Positions 1-7,389 of a stretch of DNA of 7,587 nt are shown here, piece after piece (position 1 is the stretch's first letter; the number at the start of each line of letters is the position of its first letter). The position numbers and the translations under genes were made by a program. The stretch is from CAIZGX01 sp964430305. GTDB lineage: Bacteria; Bacteroidota; Bacteroidia; Flavobacteriales_D; Sanyastnellaceae. The stretch lies in NCBI GenBank assembly GCA_964430305.1, contig CAYSEX010000081.1, forward strand, positions 1-7,587. Reading direction: 5' to 3'. A model generated the notes under the pieces. That model was not told the DNA's origin and did not search any database. It saw nothing but the letters and a program-made list of their open reading frames with translations.

Positions 1-232
1 CGAAATTCGGAAACTCGGAATTTCGAATTACCCAATCCGTCTTTGCATTCGCATAGGTAATGATGGGTTGTAAATTAATTTCAATGGGTATTTGAATTTG
101 TGAGGTGGCAATTTGTGGGGTTGGAATTTCAGTTTTGATGACATTTGGAATATCACTTTGTAGCTTACAAGAACTGAATGTGATTCCAATGATGACAACT
201 ATCATTAAAACTTGGTCGAATGTTTTTTGCAT
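1..232 (-). CDS. Putative lipoprotein, 3' part missing (possibly DUF4403-like)
   Basis: Reading leftwards from an ATG at 232-230 gives an open frame of 77 codons that leaves the window without a stop, so only the N-terminus is visible. It starts MQKTFDQVLMIVVIIGITFSSC: a short n-region with one lysine, a hydrophobic stretch (about residues 8-19) and a lipobox-like FSSC with the lipidation cysteine at residue 22. This predicts a signal peptidase II lipoprotein in the cell envelope. After the cysteine comes a Thr/Pro/Gln/Ile-rich linker, then a segment reading SQIQIPIEINLQPII. A serine, alternating Ile and IPxxIxL pattern like this resembles, from memory, the start of the Bacteroidetes DUF4403 lipoproteins; that family guess is weak (about one in three). 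An internal Met at residue 10 is a poorer start because it removes the only positive charge. The gene is divergent from the T9SS cargo pair, with 50 nt between the two starts. A TAATTTTA at 246-239 on this strand is a one-mismatch match to the Bacteroidetes -7 element and might be its promoter. Confidence 0.72.
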   Translation of the reverse strand, partial: MQKTFDQVLMIVVIIGITFSSCKLQSDIPNVIKTEIPTPQIATSQIQIPIEINLQPIITYANAKTDWVIRNSEFPNF

Positions 233-259
233 AGACCGTAAAATTATTACTTGGAGTGG

Positions 260-267
260 TATCTTTG
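260..267 (+). promoter_or_regulatory. Probable Bacteroidetes-type -7 promoter element (TATCTTTG)
   Basis: TATCTTTG matches the Bacteroidetes sigma-factor -7 consensus TAnnTTTG exactly. It lies 15 nt before the ATG at 283, so transcription would start within about 10 nt of that codon, giving a very short leader. No TTG or TTTG sits at the usual spacing of about 19-21 nt upstream; the nearest TTTG (226-229) is 30 nt away, so the -33 half is missing or weak. The TTTG at 264-267 is also half of the small palindrome TTTGAACAAA (264-273), whose other half reads TTTG on the minus strand towards the divergent lipoprotein gene. The element argues against using the GTG at 256, because it would then lie inside the coding region. 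Confidence 0.45.
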
Positions 268-282
268 AACAAATTGTTTAAA

Positions 283-1347
283 ATGAAAAAAATATCTTTA
301 CTTCTTGTTGTTTTCTCGTGTTTGTCTTGGTCTGGCCTTTCGGCACAGGGTTTCCCTATTTCAGTCGTTTTTAGTAATCTTGATCCAACCTGCAACGTAA
401 CAGTAACGGGCACTTATCAAGACTCTTTGACCGGTGCGCAGGGAAGTTTATTCTTCTTAGCGGATCCCTCTGGTAATTTTTCCACCACGCTCTTGATGAA
501 TGCATTTTCTCAGGCGACTTTTGTCACGGTATGTGCTGAATATTGCAGTGGTGCAGTGGAATGTCAGACTCTACCTATAGTTCCCGGAGCAATAACCACT
601 TTTACTTTTGGTGGAAATGGCGGAGGAATTATTGACAATGACGGAGACGGTTTCAACAGCTCCGTGGATTGCAATGACAATGACCCCACTATAAATGGTA
701 ATGCAACAGAGGTTTGTGATGCTATAGATAATAACTGTGATGGTATTGTTGATGAAGGTTGCAATGCAGGCGGATGCTCTTTAGACATTGTACTTGTTCC
801 AGATTCTTTGGTCAACTCTCCTTTCGCGGTGTACATTTATATGGCAAATGCAGATCCAAGCGCTAGTTTTATTTGGTCATTCGGAAATGGAAATACTGCT
901 GCAGTAGCATATCCAACATGGGTTTATGATAGTCTTGGAACGTATACAGTGTGTTGCACTGTAGCATTCCCAGACGGATGCACGGCAACGGATTGTGTAA
1001 CTTTCACAGTGAACTCAGATGGATCAATGTCGCCAGGTGGAATTCAAATGCAAGGCTTCACGTTAAATGTAGTTAACGAAATGCCAATTGCTAACGGGGT
1101 TAACGTTATAGAAGATAAAGGATTAACAGCATTCCCAAATCCATTCGAAAATAACCTAATTATTGAAAGTAATGCTGCAATAACGTATTATCAAGTTATT
1201 TCAACCCAAGGTCAATTGGTTATACAAGGCACAGCAAATGGTCAGCATTGGCTCTCTGTTGATACGGAGAACTTGAACTCAGGTGTTTACTTTTTAAATG
1301 TTGTTACAAAGGAAGGAAGTGAAGTAAGAAAAGTGTTGAAGAAATAA
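283..1347 (+). CDS. Secreted T9SS cargo protein with MopE-type metal-binding segment and PKD-like domain
   Basis: A 354-residue secreted protein of unknown specific function. The ATG at 283 is preferred over an in-frame GTG at 256: it starts directly with a classical signal peptide (MKKISLLLVV, hydrophobic core, cleavage likely after LSA at residue 21), and the -7 promoter element lies between the two codons. Residues 22-110 form a beta-rich, Cys-containing domain (C37, C84, C88, C94) that I do not recognise. After a Gly-rich linker, residues 118-160 carry DNDGDGF, DCNDNDPTI, EVCDAIDNNCDG and DEGC. This is the Asp/Cys pattern annotated as the MopE-type putative metal-binding motif and is probably Ca2+-binding through its DxDxDG loops. 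Residues 168-244 resemble a PKD domain (FIWSFGNGN, then YPTWVYDSLGTYTVC), with extra cysteines at 224, 225, 233 and 238. Residues 281-354 are a type A T9SS sorting domain: LTAFPNPFENNLII, a central GQLV strand, NLNSGVYFLNV and a basic KVLKK end. The protein is therefore expected outside the outer membrane. The next gene begins 3 nt after its stop, implying co-transcription. Confidence 0.9.
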   Translation: MKKISLLLVVFSCLSWSGLSAQGFPISVVFSNLDPTCNVTVTGTYQDSLTGAQGSLFFLADPSGNFSTTLLMNAFSQATFVTVCAEYCSGAVECQTLPIVPGAITTFTFGGNGGGIIDNDGDGFNSSVDCNDNDPTINGNATEVCDAIDNNCDGIVDEGCNAGGCSLDIVLVPDSLVNSPFAVYIYMANADPSASFIWSFGNGNTAAVAYPTWVYDSLGTYTVCCTVAFPDGCTATDCVTFTVNSDGSMSPGGIQMQGFTLNVVNEMPIANGVNVIEDKGLTAFPNPFENNLIIESNAAITYYQVISTQGQLVIQGTANGQHWLSVDTENLNSGVYFLNVVTKEGSEVRKVLKK

Positions 1348-1350
1348 AAG

Positions 1351-2985
1351 ATGAAATACCTAACAGCATTAGCCTTCGCGCTATTTTTCGGGCAATTTTG
1401 TACAGCCCAAAACACAGTAGGATTAATTGAATATGTGGAAGGTAATGAGGACGGATATGTGCTCTTTAGTCCCATGTCTGATTCTACAACCTATCTTATT
1501 GATAAGTGTGGTGAAAAAGTTCATGAATGGCATACCCATTACCGTCCTGGTCTTGGCGCTCAATTAGGTGAAGATGGATTCCTCTATCGCAGTTGTAATA
1601 TAGGAAATGCCATATTTCAACGTGGTGGGCGTAGCGGTCGAATTGAAAAATTTGATTGGGAGAGTAATTTAGTTTGGAGCTATGATATCCTGGACACCAT
1701 GCAGTGTTCGCACCATGATTTTCATATCATGCCGAATGGGAACATACTTTTGATTGTTTGGGATAGAATATTGAAGACAGAAGCCGCAGCTTTAGGAAAA
1801 GATGTGGAAAGCATGGGCACAAATGATTTATGGGGTGAGCGAATCATAGAAATTCAACCCGTTGGAAATAACCAAGCCAATATCATATGGGAGTGGTCAG
1901 TTTGGGATCATCTCATTCAAGATTTTGATTCAACCAAACCCAATTACGGAACTGTAAGTTCAAATCCACATCGAGTGAATATCAATTATTTTCCCGGTGG
2001 AAATTTATCGGCAGACTGGTTGCATTTTAACAGTGTAACGTACAACGAAGAATTGAACGAAGTAATGGTCTCTGTTCATACATTGAACGAGTTGTGGATT
2101 ATTGATCATAGTACTTCAACAGCTGAGGCCGCAACCTCTGTCGGAGGGGCTTCAGGAAGGGGAGGAGATTTGCTATACAGATGGGGTAATCCGGCAGCGT
2201 ATGATTTAGGCACAGCGAATAATCAAACCCTATATGCGCAGCATCATGCAACTTGGATTCCGTCAGGGATGCCGTATGAAAATCAAATCATTGTTTTCAA
2301 TAATGGAATGAATTCACCCCAAGGGAACTTTAGTAGTATTGTAATTATTGCACCACCATTGAATGGGCACGTTTACGACATCATTCCGGGTGAGACATAT
2401 GCACCTCTGGATCCGGTATGGACCTATGCACCTGATTCAACGTTGTTCTATGCTGGAAATTTAAGTGGCGTATTTCCACTTGCTAATGGGAATTATTTAG
2501 CCACAATTGGCCCAAGTTCAAATTTCTTTGAAATCACGAGCACTGGCAATATTGTGTGGAGATATAAAAGCCCAATTGCAGGAAATGGCGTATTATCACA
2601 GGGGTCAAATATGATTACTGCCCCCGTTTTCAGGGCTGAATTTATTCCTATGAATTATGCAGGTATTGCAGGTCAAAATTTGCAAGCCTATGGAGAAATA
2701 GAGTTGAATGCACAATCACCGTCTATTTGCGAAGATTTGGGCATAGGTATTAACGAAGTTTCAGATTTGTTCGATCTCCAACTTTTTCCTAACCCAGCAC
2801 GCGATTTTATCGAAATTAGAAGTGATAAGGTAGGTCATAATATAGAAATCTCGAATCTATTGGGTAAGACCATGCTAACAGTGCCTATGAGCACATCATC
2901 ATTACGAATAGATATTCGTCATTTCACCCCAGGAATGTATTTTGTTACACTGGAAGGAAAAACAAGATTGTTTATTAAAGAATAA
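1351..2985 (+). CDS. Arylsulfotransferase (ASST)-family beta-propeller protein with T9SS sorting domain
   Basis: A 544-residue secreted protein with a signal peptide (MKYLTALAFALFFGQFCTA, cleavage near residue 19), a large repeat-rich catalytic-type domain (about 30-455) and a C-terminal T9SS type A sorting domain (about 472-544, with LFPNPARDFIEI at 478-489 and HFTPGMYFVTLEG). ASST-family landmarks are SHHDFHIMPNGNILLI (120-135), DWLHFNSV (222-229), LLYRWGNP (274-281), YAQHHATWIPSG (295-306) and IVFNNG (314-319). Recurrent W-x-Y and G-N-x-L blade-like strands fit a beta-propeller. Characterised ASST enzymes move sulfate between phenolic compounds through a sulfohistidine intermediate. By motif order H121/H122, H225, N227 and H298/H299 correspond to the active-site histidines and asparagine. 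The arginine that follows the DWxHxNS motif in E. coli-type AssT is replaced here by H243. Actual sulfotransferase activity is therefore unproven; family membership is secure, substrate unknown. No strong Shine-Dalgarno is visible, and the 3-nt gap from the preceding gene suggests one mRNA ending at the hairpin 20 nt downstream. Confidence 0.9.
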   Translation: MKYLTALAFALFFGQFCTAQNTVGLIEYVEGNEDGYVLFSPMSDSTTYLIDKCGEKVHEWHTHYRPGLGAQLGEDGFLYRSCNIGNAIFQRGGRSGRIEKFDWESNLVWSYDILDTMQCSHHDFHIMPNGNILLIVWDRILKTEAAALGKDVESMGTNDLWGERIIEIQPVGNNQANIIWEWSVWDHLIQDFDSTKPNYGTVSSNPHRVNINYFPGGNLSADWLHFNSVTYNEELNEVMVSVHTLNELWIIDHSTSTAEAATSVGGASGRGGDLLYRWGNPAAYDLGTANNQTLYAQHHATWIPSGMPYENQIIVFNNGMNSPQGNFSSIVIIAPPLNGHVYDIIPGETYAPLDPVWTYAPDSTLFYAGNLSGVFPLANGNYLATIGPSSNFFEITSTGNIVWRYKSPIAGNGVLSQGSNMITAPVFRAEFIPMNYAGIAGQNLQAYGEIELNAQSPSICEDLGIGINEVSDLFDLQLFPNPARDFIEIRSDKVGHNIEISNLLGKTMLTVPMSTSSLRIDIRHFTPGMYFVTLEGKTRLFIKE

Positions 2986-3005
2986 GATTAAAAATTTAGT
3001 TCAAA

Positions 3006-3032
3006 AAAAAAGCCGCTGAAAGCGGCTTTTTT
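3006..3032. terminator. Bidirectional intrinsic terminator between convergent operons
   Basis: A perfect inverted repeat: AGCCGCT (3011-3017), loop GAA (3018-3020), AGCGGCT (3021-3027), extended by A-run/T-run pairing (3006-3010 with 3028-3032) to a 12-bp stem. On the plus strand it is followed by a T tract ending at 3032; on the minus strand the A run 3003-3011 gives nine U residues. It therefore has terminator form in both directions. It lies 20 nt after the stop of the ASST-family gene and 16 nt after the rpoC stop, so one hairpin can end both transcription units. Confidence 0.92.
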
Positions 3033-3048
3033 AGTTAGTTTAATTGTT

Positions 3049-6000
3049 TTATACTTCGTCAGTTGTGGCAACTGGAGTTGCACCTTGTGACGCTCTTTTT
3101 GCAAGAATGTTTACTAGGTCTTCTGTATTGCCAACAATCATTTTGCTGAATCTTCTTGTTCCAGATCCGGCAGGTATTGGGTGACCAACGATTACGTTTT
3201 CTTTCAGACCGTTCAAGAAATCTGTCTTTCCTTGAACAGCAGCTTCGTTCAACACTTTGGTTGTCTCTTGGAATGAGGCTGCTGAAATCCATGAATCGGT
3301 TTGCAACGAAGAACGAGTTATACCTTGAAGGATAGGACGTGCAGTGGCTGTCAATGCACCTCGTGTTTCCATAGTTCTTCTGTCTTTTCGCTGCAATTCT
3401 TCATTTTCTGCTTGGAAGTCGATACTTGACACTACTTGACCAGCAACGTATTTTTCAGAATCACCAGCTTCAATAACTACCACCTTATCGAATAGAAGTT
3501 CGTTCTCTTCAACAAATTCGGCCTTGTCAACGATACTTCCTTGTAAGAAACGTGTGTCACCAGCGTCAAGTATTTCAACTTTACGCATCATTTGACGAAC
3601 AATGACTTCAAAGTGTTTGTCGTTGATTTTTACACCTTGTAGACGATATACTTCTTGAATTTCATTTACAAGATATTCTTGAACGGCTGTTGGTCCTTGG
3701 ATATCAAGAATGTCTCCAGGAGAAATAGCTCCGTCAGAAAGTTGCATACCAGCTCGAACAAAATCACCGTCTTGAACCAAGATGTGTTTCGCTAAATTGA
3801 TGAGATATTTCTTTTCTTCACCTGTTCTAGAACGAAGTGTAATTTCTCTGTTACCACGTTTGATTTTGCCATATTCAACAATACCGTCTATTTCAGCAAC
3901 AGTTGCTGGGTTAGATGGGTTACGTGCTTCAAACAACTCAGTTACGCGTGGAAGACCACCGGTGATGTCACCACCACGACCAGCCTGACGAGGAATTTTA
4001 GCAAGGATAGTACCTTTAGCTACCTTCGCTCCATTTTCAATGTTCAAGTGAGCACCAACTGGGAGTGAATATACCTTAACAACCTCTTTTCCGCGAACAA
4101 TTTCAATACTTGGATTCTTCTTTTTGTCTTTGGTTTCAATAATGATTTTTTCAGAGAAACCGGTTTGTTCATCGACTTCCGTTTTGAAGGTAATTCCTTC
4201 TTCAACCGCATCGAATTGAATGCTACCGTCTTCTTCAGTTATAATCACACTGTTGAATGGATCGAATTCACAAATGACATCTCCTTTCTTAATTGAATCA
4301 CCGCTATTCACGAGCAAAGTTGCTCCGTATGGCAGATTCACAGTTGCAAGAGTAATTCCAGTTTTTGGATCATTGATTTTCAATTCCGCAGAACGAGAGA
4401 CAATAACGGTAGATTTCCCGTTGTCATCTTTGCGCTCAACAGTTCTTAAATCTTCAATTTCAACTGAACCTGCGTATTTCGCTTTAATGTCAGAATCAAT
4501 AGCAGAACCAGAAGCAGCACCCCCTGTGTGGAAGGTACGAAGTGTTAACTGTGTACCCGGCTCACCAATAGATTGAGCAGCAATAACACCAACAGCCAAT
4601 CCTTCTTGAACCAATTTAGCTGATGCTAGATCACGGCCATAACATTTCGCACAAACACCTCTTTTGCTTTCGCACGTAAGTACTGAACGAATTTCAACTT
4701 CCTCTATGCCGGCTGCTTCAATTGCATTTGCAATGTGTTCATTGATTTCTTCTCCGCTTGCAACAATGATTTCTCCTGTTTCTGGATTCGCAACATCATG
4801 CACTGAAGTTCTTCCAACAATACGGTCGGCAAGACTTTCTACAATCTCATCGGCCTTTTTCAATGCAGTAGTCATTAAACCACGTAGGGTTCCACAATCT
4901 ACTTCATTGATAATGACATCTTGAGCAACGTCAACCAAACGACGTGTTAAATAACCGGCATCTGCTGTTTTCAATGCGGTATCGGCAAGACCTTTACGCG
5001 CACCGTGAGTAGAGATGAAGTACTCAAGAATGGACAATCCTTCTTTGAAGTTTGCCAAGATTGGGTTTTCAATCATGTCTTGTCCACCAGACGCTGCGTT
5101 TTTCTGCGGCTTAGCCATCAAACCACGCATACCGGCTAACTGACGAATCTGTTCTTTCGAACCACGTGCTCCAGAATCATACATCATGTAGATGCTGTTG
5201 AAACCTTGCTGATCCGTTTGAAGACGGCTCATCAAAATATTCGTCAATCGTGAATTGGTATTGGTCCAAATGTCAATGATTTGGTTGTAACGTTCGTTAT
5301 TGGTAATAAGACCCATGTTGTAGTTGTCGAATACTTCAGCAACTTTACCTGTAGCCTCATTCACCAATTTATCTTTTTCAGCAGGAATAACAACGTCTGA
5401 AAGTTTGAATGACAATCCACCTTTGAATGCCCAATAGTATCCAAGGTCTTTCATGTCATCTAAGAACTTCGCTGCACGGGCAATACCAACAGTTTTTAGG
5501 ATATTGCCAATGATATCACGCAATGCTTTTTTCGTTAGAAGTTGGTTAATGAATCCCACTTCGTCTGGTACAATTGCGTTAAATAGTACACGACCAGTAG
5601 TTGTTTCAAGGATGGAATTGCTTCCATCTTGATGGTACCAACGTACTTTTATATGAGCGTGCAAGTCTAATTTTTTCTCATTGAATGCAATGATCACTTC
5701 TTCTTTCGAATAGTAAGTTGATCCTTCACCTTTACATGGATGCTCAGCAGTTCCTTCGCGTCCTTTTGTAATGTAGTATAGACCCAAGACCATGTCTTGA
5801 GATGGTACTGTAATTGGCGCACCGTTGGCAGGGTTCAGGATGTTGTGCGAAGCCAACATTAAAAGTTGAGCTTCAAGAATAGCAGCACTTCCAAGTGGAA
5901 CGTGCACAGCCATTTGGTCACCGTCAAAGTCGGCGTTGAATGCCGTACACACTAACGGGTGAAGTTGAATGGCTTTACCTTCAATTAATTTAGGTTGGAA

Positions 6001-7362
6001 TGCTTGAATACCCAATCTGTGAAGGGTAGGGGCACGGTTCAATAGAACAGGGTGACCTTTCAATACATTTTCAAGAATATCCCAAACAACAGCCTCTTTT
6101 TTATCAACGATTTTCTTTGCAGATTTTACGGTCTTTACAATTCCGCGTTCAATCATTTTACGAATAATGAACGGTTTGAAAAGCTCGGCAGCCATGTCTT
6201 TTGGAAGACCACATTCGTGTAATTTCAAATCTGGACCTACAACAATTACGGAACGTGCTGAATAATCTACACGCTTTCCTAATAAGTTCTGACGGAAACG
6301 ACCTTGTTTACCTTTCAATGAATCTGAAAGTGATTTCAATGGTCTGTTGCTTTCTGTTTTTACTGCCGAAGATTTACGGCTGTTATCAAACAATGAGTCA
6401 ACCGCTTCCTGAAGCATACGCTTCTCATTGCGAAGAATCACATCAGGTGCTTTAATTTCCAACAAACGTTTCAAACGGTTGTTACGAATAATTACACGAC
6501 GATATAAATCATTCAAATCGGAAGTTGCAAAACGGCCACCATCTAACGGAACAAGCGGACGAAGTTCGGGTGGAATAACTGGTACAACACGCGTTATCAT
6601 CCACTCTGGTCTGTTCGTTACACGCGTATTCGCATCACGGAAATTCTCAACAACTTGAAGACGCTTTAGTGCTTCATTCTTACGTTGCTGAGAAGTTTCT
6701 TTGTTGGCTTTGTCACGAAGCTCGTATGATAGAGCATCTAGATCAAGACGAGACAAAAGCTCATGAAGTGCCTCAGCACCCATTTTCGCAACAAATTTGT
6801 TTGGATCTTTATCATCCAAGAATTGATTCTCTCTTGGAAGTTGATCAATGATATCCATGTATTCTTCTTCTGTTAAGAAGTGACCAGCTTCTAATGACTG
6901 ACCTTCAGAATCAGTCACAGGACCTGGATTAATGATTACATAGCGCTCATAATAAATAATTTGATCTAACTTCTTAGAGGGCATACCCAATAAGTAACCA
7001 ATTTTGTTTGGTAGAGATCTGAAATACCAAATGTGAGCAACAGGCACAGTCAATGAGATGTGTCCCATGCGCTCTCTACGTACTTTTTTCTCAGTTACCT
7101 CAACACCACAGCGGTCACAAACAATTCCTTTGTATCGGATGCGCTTGTATTTTCCGCAATGACACTCATAATCTTTCACCGGACCAAAAATCTTTTCACA
7201 GAAAAGACCTTCGCGCTCCGGCTTGTAGGTGCGGTAATTGATTGTTTCTGGTTTCAAAACCTCACCTGAAGAGCGTTCTAAAATCTCTTCGGGTGAAGCT
7301 AACGAAATTGTGATTGATTTAAAATCACTCGTTGGTTTTGCTACTTTTTTTGCTTGAAGCAT
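3049..7362 (-). CDS. rpoC: DNA-directed RNA polymerase subunit beta' (RpoC), complete
   Basis: The 1437-residue largest catalytic subunit of RNA polymerase, which with RpoB forms the active-site cleft; it is somewhat longer than the E. coli protein (1407). Landmarks appear in the expected order. The N-terminal zinc ribbon uses C67, C69, C82 and C85. The switch/clamp segment RFRQNLLGKRVDYSARS spans 355-371. The catalytic Mg2+ loop NADFDGDQM (476-484) has all three aspartates (D478, D480, D482). The bridge helix is about 782-812 (STHGARKGLADTALKTA). The second zinc site is C823, C897, C904 and C907, with the same spacing as in E. coli. The first trigger helix is GEPGTQLTLRTFHTGG (933-948) and the second begins near ITGGLPRVTELFEAR (1133-1147). 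About 184 residues separate the two trigger helices, which is an SI3-type insertion built of beta-barrel-like repeats. The frame is intact with no missing key residue. The ATG at 7362 fits the family N-terminus; no Shine-Dalgarno is evident before it, as usual in Bacteroidota. It lies 27 nt after rpoB and is presumably co-transcribed with it. Confidence 0.99.
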   Translation of the reverse strand: MLQAKKVAKPTSDFKSITISLASPEEILERSSGEVLKPETINYRTYKPEREGLFCEKIFGPVKDYECHCGKYKRIRYKGIVCDRCGVEVTEKKVRRERMGHISLTVPVAHIWYFRSLPNKIGYLLGMPSKKLDQIIYYERYVIINPGPVTDSEGQSLEAGHFLTEEEYMDIIDQLPRENQFLDDKDPNKFVAKMGAEALHELLSRLDLDALSYELRDKANKETSQQRKNEALKRLQVVENFRDANTRVTNRPEWMITRVVPVIPPELRPLVPLDGGRFATSDLNDLYRRVIIRNNRLKRLLEIKAPDVILRNEKRMLQEAVDSLFDNSRKSSAVKTESNRPLKSLSDSLKGKQGRFRQNLLGKRVDYSARSVIVVGPDLKLHECGLPKDMAAELFKPFIIRKMIERGIVKTVKSAKKIVDKKEAVVWDILENVLKGHPVLLNRAPTLHRLGIQAFQPKLIEGKAIQLHPLVCTAFNADFDGDQMAVHVPLGSAAILEAQLLMLASHNILNPANGAPITVPSQDMVLGLYYITKGREGTAEHPCKGEGSTYYSKEEVIIAFNEKKLDLHAHIKVRWYHQDGSNSILETTTGRVLFNAIVPDEVGFINQLLTKKALRDIIGNILKTVGIARAAKFLDDMKDLGYYWAFKGGLSFKLSDVVIPAEKDKLVNEATGKVAEVFDNYNMGLITNNERYNQIIDIWTNTNSRLTNILMSRLQTDQQGFNSIYMMYDSGARGSKEQIRQLAGMRGLMAKPQKNAASGGQDMIENPILANFKEGLSILEYFISTHGARKGLADTALKTADAGYLTRRLVDVAQDVIINEVDCGTLRGLMTTALKKADEIVESLADRIVGRTSVHDVANPETGEIIVASGEEINEHIANAIEAAGIEEVEIRSVLTCESKRGVCAKCYGRDLASAKLVQEGLAVGVIAAQSIGEPGTQLTLRTFHTGGAASGSAIDSDIKAKYAGSVEIEDLRTVERKDDNGKSTVIVSRSAELKINDPKTGITLATVNLPYGATLLVNSGDSIKKGDVICEFDPFNSVIITEEDGSIQFDAVEEGITFKTEVDEQTGFSEKIIIETKDKKKNPSIEIVRGKEVVKVYSLPVGAHLNIENGAKVAKGTILAKIPRQAGRGGDITGGLPRVTELFEARNPSNPATVAEIDGIVEYGKIKRGNREITLRSRTGEEKKYLINLAKHILVQDGDFVRAGMQLSDGAISPGDILDIQGPTAVQEYLVNEIQEVYRLQGVKINDKHFEVIVRQMMRKVEILDAGDTRFLQGSIVDKAEFVEENELLFDKVVVIEAGDSEKYVAGQVVSSIDFQAENEELQRKDRRTMETRGALTATARPILQGITRSSLQTDSWISAASFQETTKVLNEAAVQGKTDFLNGLKENVIVGHPIPAGSGTRRFSKMIVGNTEDLVNILAKRASQGATPVATTDEV

Positions 7363-7389
7363 TGTATACAGTTTGTATTCTTAATTCAG

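Noticed and set aside
1..25. Inverted repeat CGAAATTC (1-8) / GAATTTCG (18-25)
   Set aside because: It lies inside the partial lipoprotein frame at the window edge, is AT-rich, has a 9-nt spacer and no T tract. It is best explained as chance.
256..282. GTG start at 256 extending the first cargo protein by nine residues
   Set aside because: It would put a charged, non-hydrophobic stretch before a normal signal peptide and would place the TATCTTTG promoter element inside the gene. The ATG at 283 is the better start.
165..413. 82-codon minus-strand open frame overlapping the divergent intergenic region
   Set aside because: It overlaps both the lipoprotein start and the signal-peptide region of the cargo gene and lacks protein-like features. 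The lipoprotein frame beginning at 232 explains this strand.
564..836. 90-codon minus-strand open frame inside the first cargo gene
   Set aside because: It is antisense to the MopE-type segment; its Ser/Pro-rich composition is the complement of the Asp/Gly repeat, not a real protein.
3964..4519. Long segment between the two RpoC trigger helices as a possible foreign insertion
   Set aside because: The region (residues 949-1132) is in frame and compositionally like its surroundings. SI3-type insertions at this position are known in many bacterial RpoC proteins.
4220..4576. 118-codon plus-strand open frame opposite rpoC, and several shorter ones (for example 3782-3988, 4664-4924, 6201-6455, 7053-7241)
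   Set aside because: All lie antisense to the conserved rpoC frame, show no recognisable domains, and are Ser/Arg-rich or low-complexity as expected of shadow frames.
7363..7389. Short inverted repeat ATACA/TGTAT (7366-7378) in the rpoB-rpoC gap as a regulatory hairpin
   Set aside because: Five AT-rich base pairs with a 3-nt loop are too weak to support a call.
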